NCBI GenBank assembly: GCA_015493185.1
Contig: WGDQ01000669.1
Location: forward strand, 1 to 14,794
Reading direction: 5' to 3'
DNA from: Planctomycetaceae bacterium
GTDB taxonomy: Bacteria > Planctomycetota > Planctomycetia > Pirellulales > JAEUIK01
Length of the DNA stretch: 14,794 nt
Part shown: one piece after another, positions 14,052-14,794 of the stretch
Position numbering within the stretch: position 1 is the first letter of the stretch
Layout: each line of letters begins with the position of its first letter
Program-made: the position numbers and the translations under genes
Notes under the pieces: generated by a model
The model's input: only the letters and a program-made list of their open reading frames with translations
The model's database searches: none
What the model was told of the DNA's origin: nothing

Positions 14052-14794
14052 ATGGCAAAATCTCACTCCGACCTTGCAGAGGTTTTCCCGTCACAACCGA
14101 TCGACCGGTTGACGGCCCCACTAACGCGTTTCCTGCACATCGAATCGGCGGCCGGCTTCGTGCTGTTGGCTTGCACGTTTCTGGCGCTCGTCGCGGCCAA
14201 CTCTTCCATGGCCGACGACTATCTCGAATTCTGGAAAACGCCGGTTGGCCTGGAACTGGGCAGCGTGCGAATTGTTCATTCGCTCAAGCACTGGGTCAAC
14301 GATGCACTGATGGCGATTTTCTTTTTCGTGATCGGATTGGAAGTCAAACGTGAAATCGTACTCGGCGAGCTGCGCGACCTTCGACGGGCAGCGCTGCCGA
14401 TTGCGGGCGCACTAGGCGGCATGGTCGCCCCGGCGGCCGTGTATCTTGCCATGCAGTATGGCCAGCCAGCGGCGCGAGGTTGGGGGATTCCCATGGCCAC
14501 GGACATCGCGTTCGTGGTGGGTTGCATGGCGATTTTAGGACCGCGGGTGCCACACGGCTTGCGGGTCATGTTGCTTTCGCTGGCCATCGCCGACGATATC
14601 GGAGCCATTCTCGTGATTGCCGTCGGCTACACCGAATCGCTGCAATTCGGTTGGCTTGCGGCGGGGGCGGTGTTGTTGGGCCTGGTTTGGCTGTGCGCGG
14701 CATTGGGGGTGCGGCATCTGCTCGTGTATTTCGTGCTCGGTGCATTCGTATGGTTTTCATTTCACGAGTCGGGCGTGCATGCCACGATTGCCGG
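14052..14794 (+). CDS. nhaA: Na+/H+ antiporter NhaA, C-terminal part cut off by the window edge
   Basis: Inner-membrane antiporter that expels Na+ or Li+ in exchange for protons and helps set internal pH and salt tolerance. 247 codons are visible, of about 390-450 in the family. After a polar N-terminus the first helix is near 31-50 (ESAAGFVLLACTFLALVAAN). The segment FFFVIGLEVKREI (90-102) is diagnostic. GWGIPMATDIAF (143-154) carries D151, which corresponds to D133 of E. coli NhaA. LAIADDIGAIL (177-187) carries D181 and D182, which correspond to the essential cation-binding D163/D164 pair. Later helices include LGAFVWFSFHESGVHATIAG. The ATG at 14052 fits the family start; there is no clear ribosome binding site. 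It is divergent from the AAA+ gene and probably monocistronic at its 5' end. The family call is very secure. Confidence 0.97.
   Translation, partial: MAKSHSDLAEVFPSQPIDRLTAPLTRFLHIESAAGFVLLACTFLALVAANSSMADDYLEFWKTPVGLELGSVRIVHSLKHWVNDALMAIFFFVIGLEVKREIVLGELRDLRRAALPIAGALGGMVAPAAVYLAMQYGQPAARGWGIPMATDIAFVVGCMAILGPRVPHGLRVMLLSLAIADDIGAILVIAVGYTESLQFGWLAAGAVLLGLVWLCAALGVRHLLVYFVLGAFVWFSFHESGVHATIA

Noticed and set aside
1..14794. tRNA, rRNA, CRISPR arrays, insertion sequences, phage or toxin-antitoxin genes
   Set aside because: I read both strands for T-loop signatures, regular spacer repeats, transposase motifs and small paired genes, and found none that hold up.

Overview
The window looks like ordinary chromosome from a GC-rich planctomycete, probably of the Pirellulales type. 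This placement is inferred from gene content: a large FG-GAP/ASPIC-UnbV protein, an Ala/Gln-rich lipoprotein with a conserved C-terminal domain, a GT-C membrane protein of the sort common in that phylum, long intergenic spacers and few clear Shine-Dalgarno sites. No marker gene here proves it.

Layout, left to right. gltX (glutamyl-tRNA synthetase, minus strand) runs off the left edge. A 0.4-kb spacer with two T7 tracts follows, then a minus-strand multispanning membrane protein with a D-E-x4-H-E motif and a basic tail. Next is about 1.1 kb without a convincing gene. On the plus strand come a secreted lipoprotein, a monomeric-sarcosine-oxidase-type flavoenzyme and an 836-residue membrane-anchored FG-GAP/ASPIC-UnbV protein that starts at TTG. 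After a further 0.5-kb spacer comes a GT39-like membrane glycosyltransferase. It converges on a minus-strand gene for a three-part protein: TerB-like helices, a CbbX/SpoVK-type AAA+ ATPase and a C-terminal zinc ribbon. The two frames overlap by 312 bp, with a 9-bp perfect hairpin in the overlap. The right edge holds the first 247 codons of nhaA (Na+/H+ antiporter), divergent from the AAA+ gene.

The genes do not form one obvious pathway. Spacers of 0.2 to 1.1 kb mean that most are probably transcribed alone. Three products act at or outside the membrane (lipoprotein, FG-GAP protein, glycosyltransferase), which may reflect envelope biology.

The items most worth a second look are the TerB-AAA+-zinc-ribbon protein and its odd tail, the membrane protein with paired acidic/His motifs, the structured leader of nhaA, a 16-bp palindrome upstream of the FG-GAP gene, and the convergent overlap. 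I see no rRNA, tRNA, CRISPR array, insertion sequence or phage gene. I did not find a clear-cut new multi-gene system.
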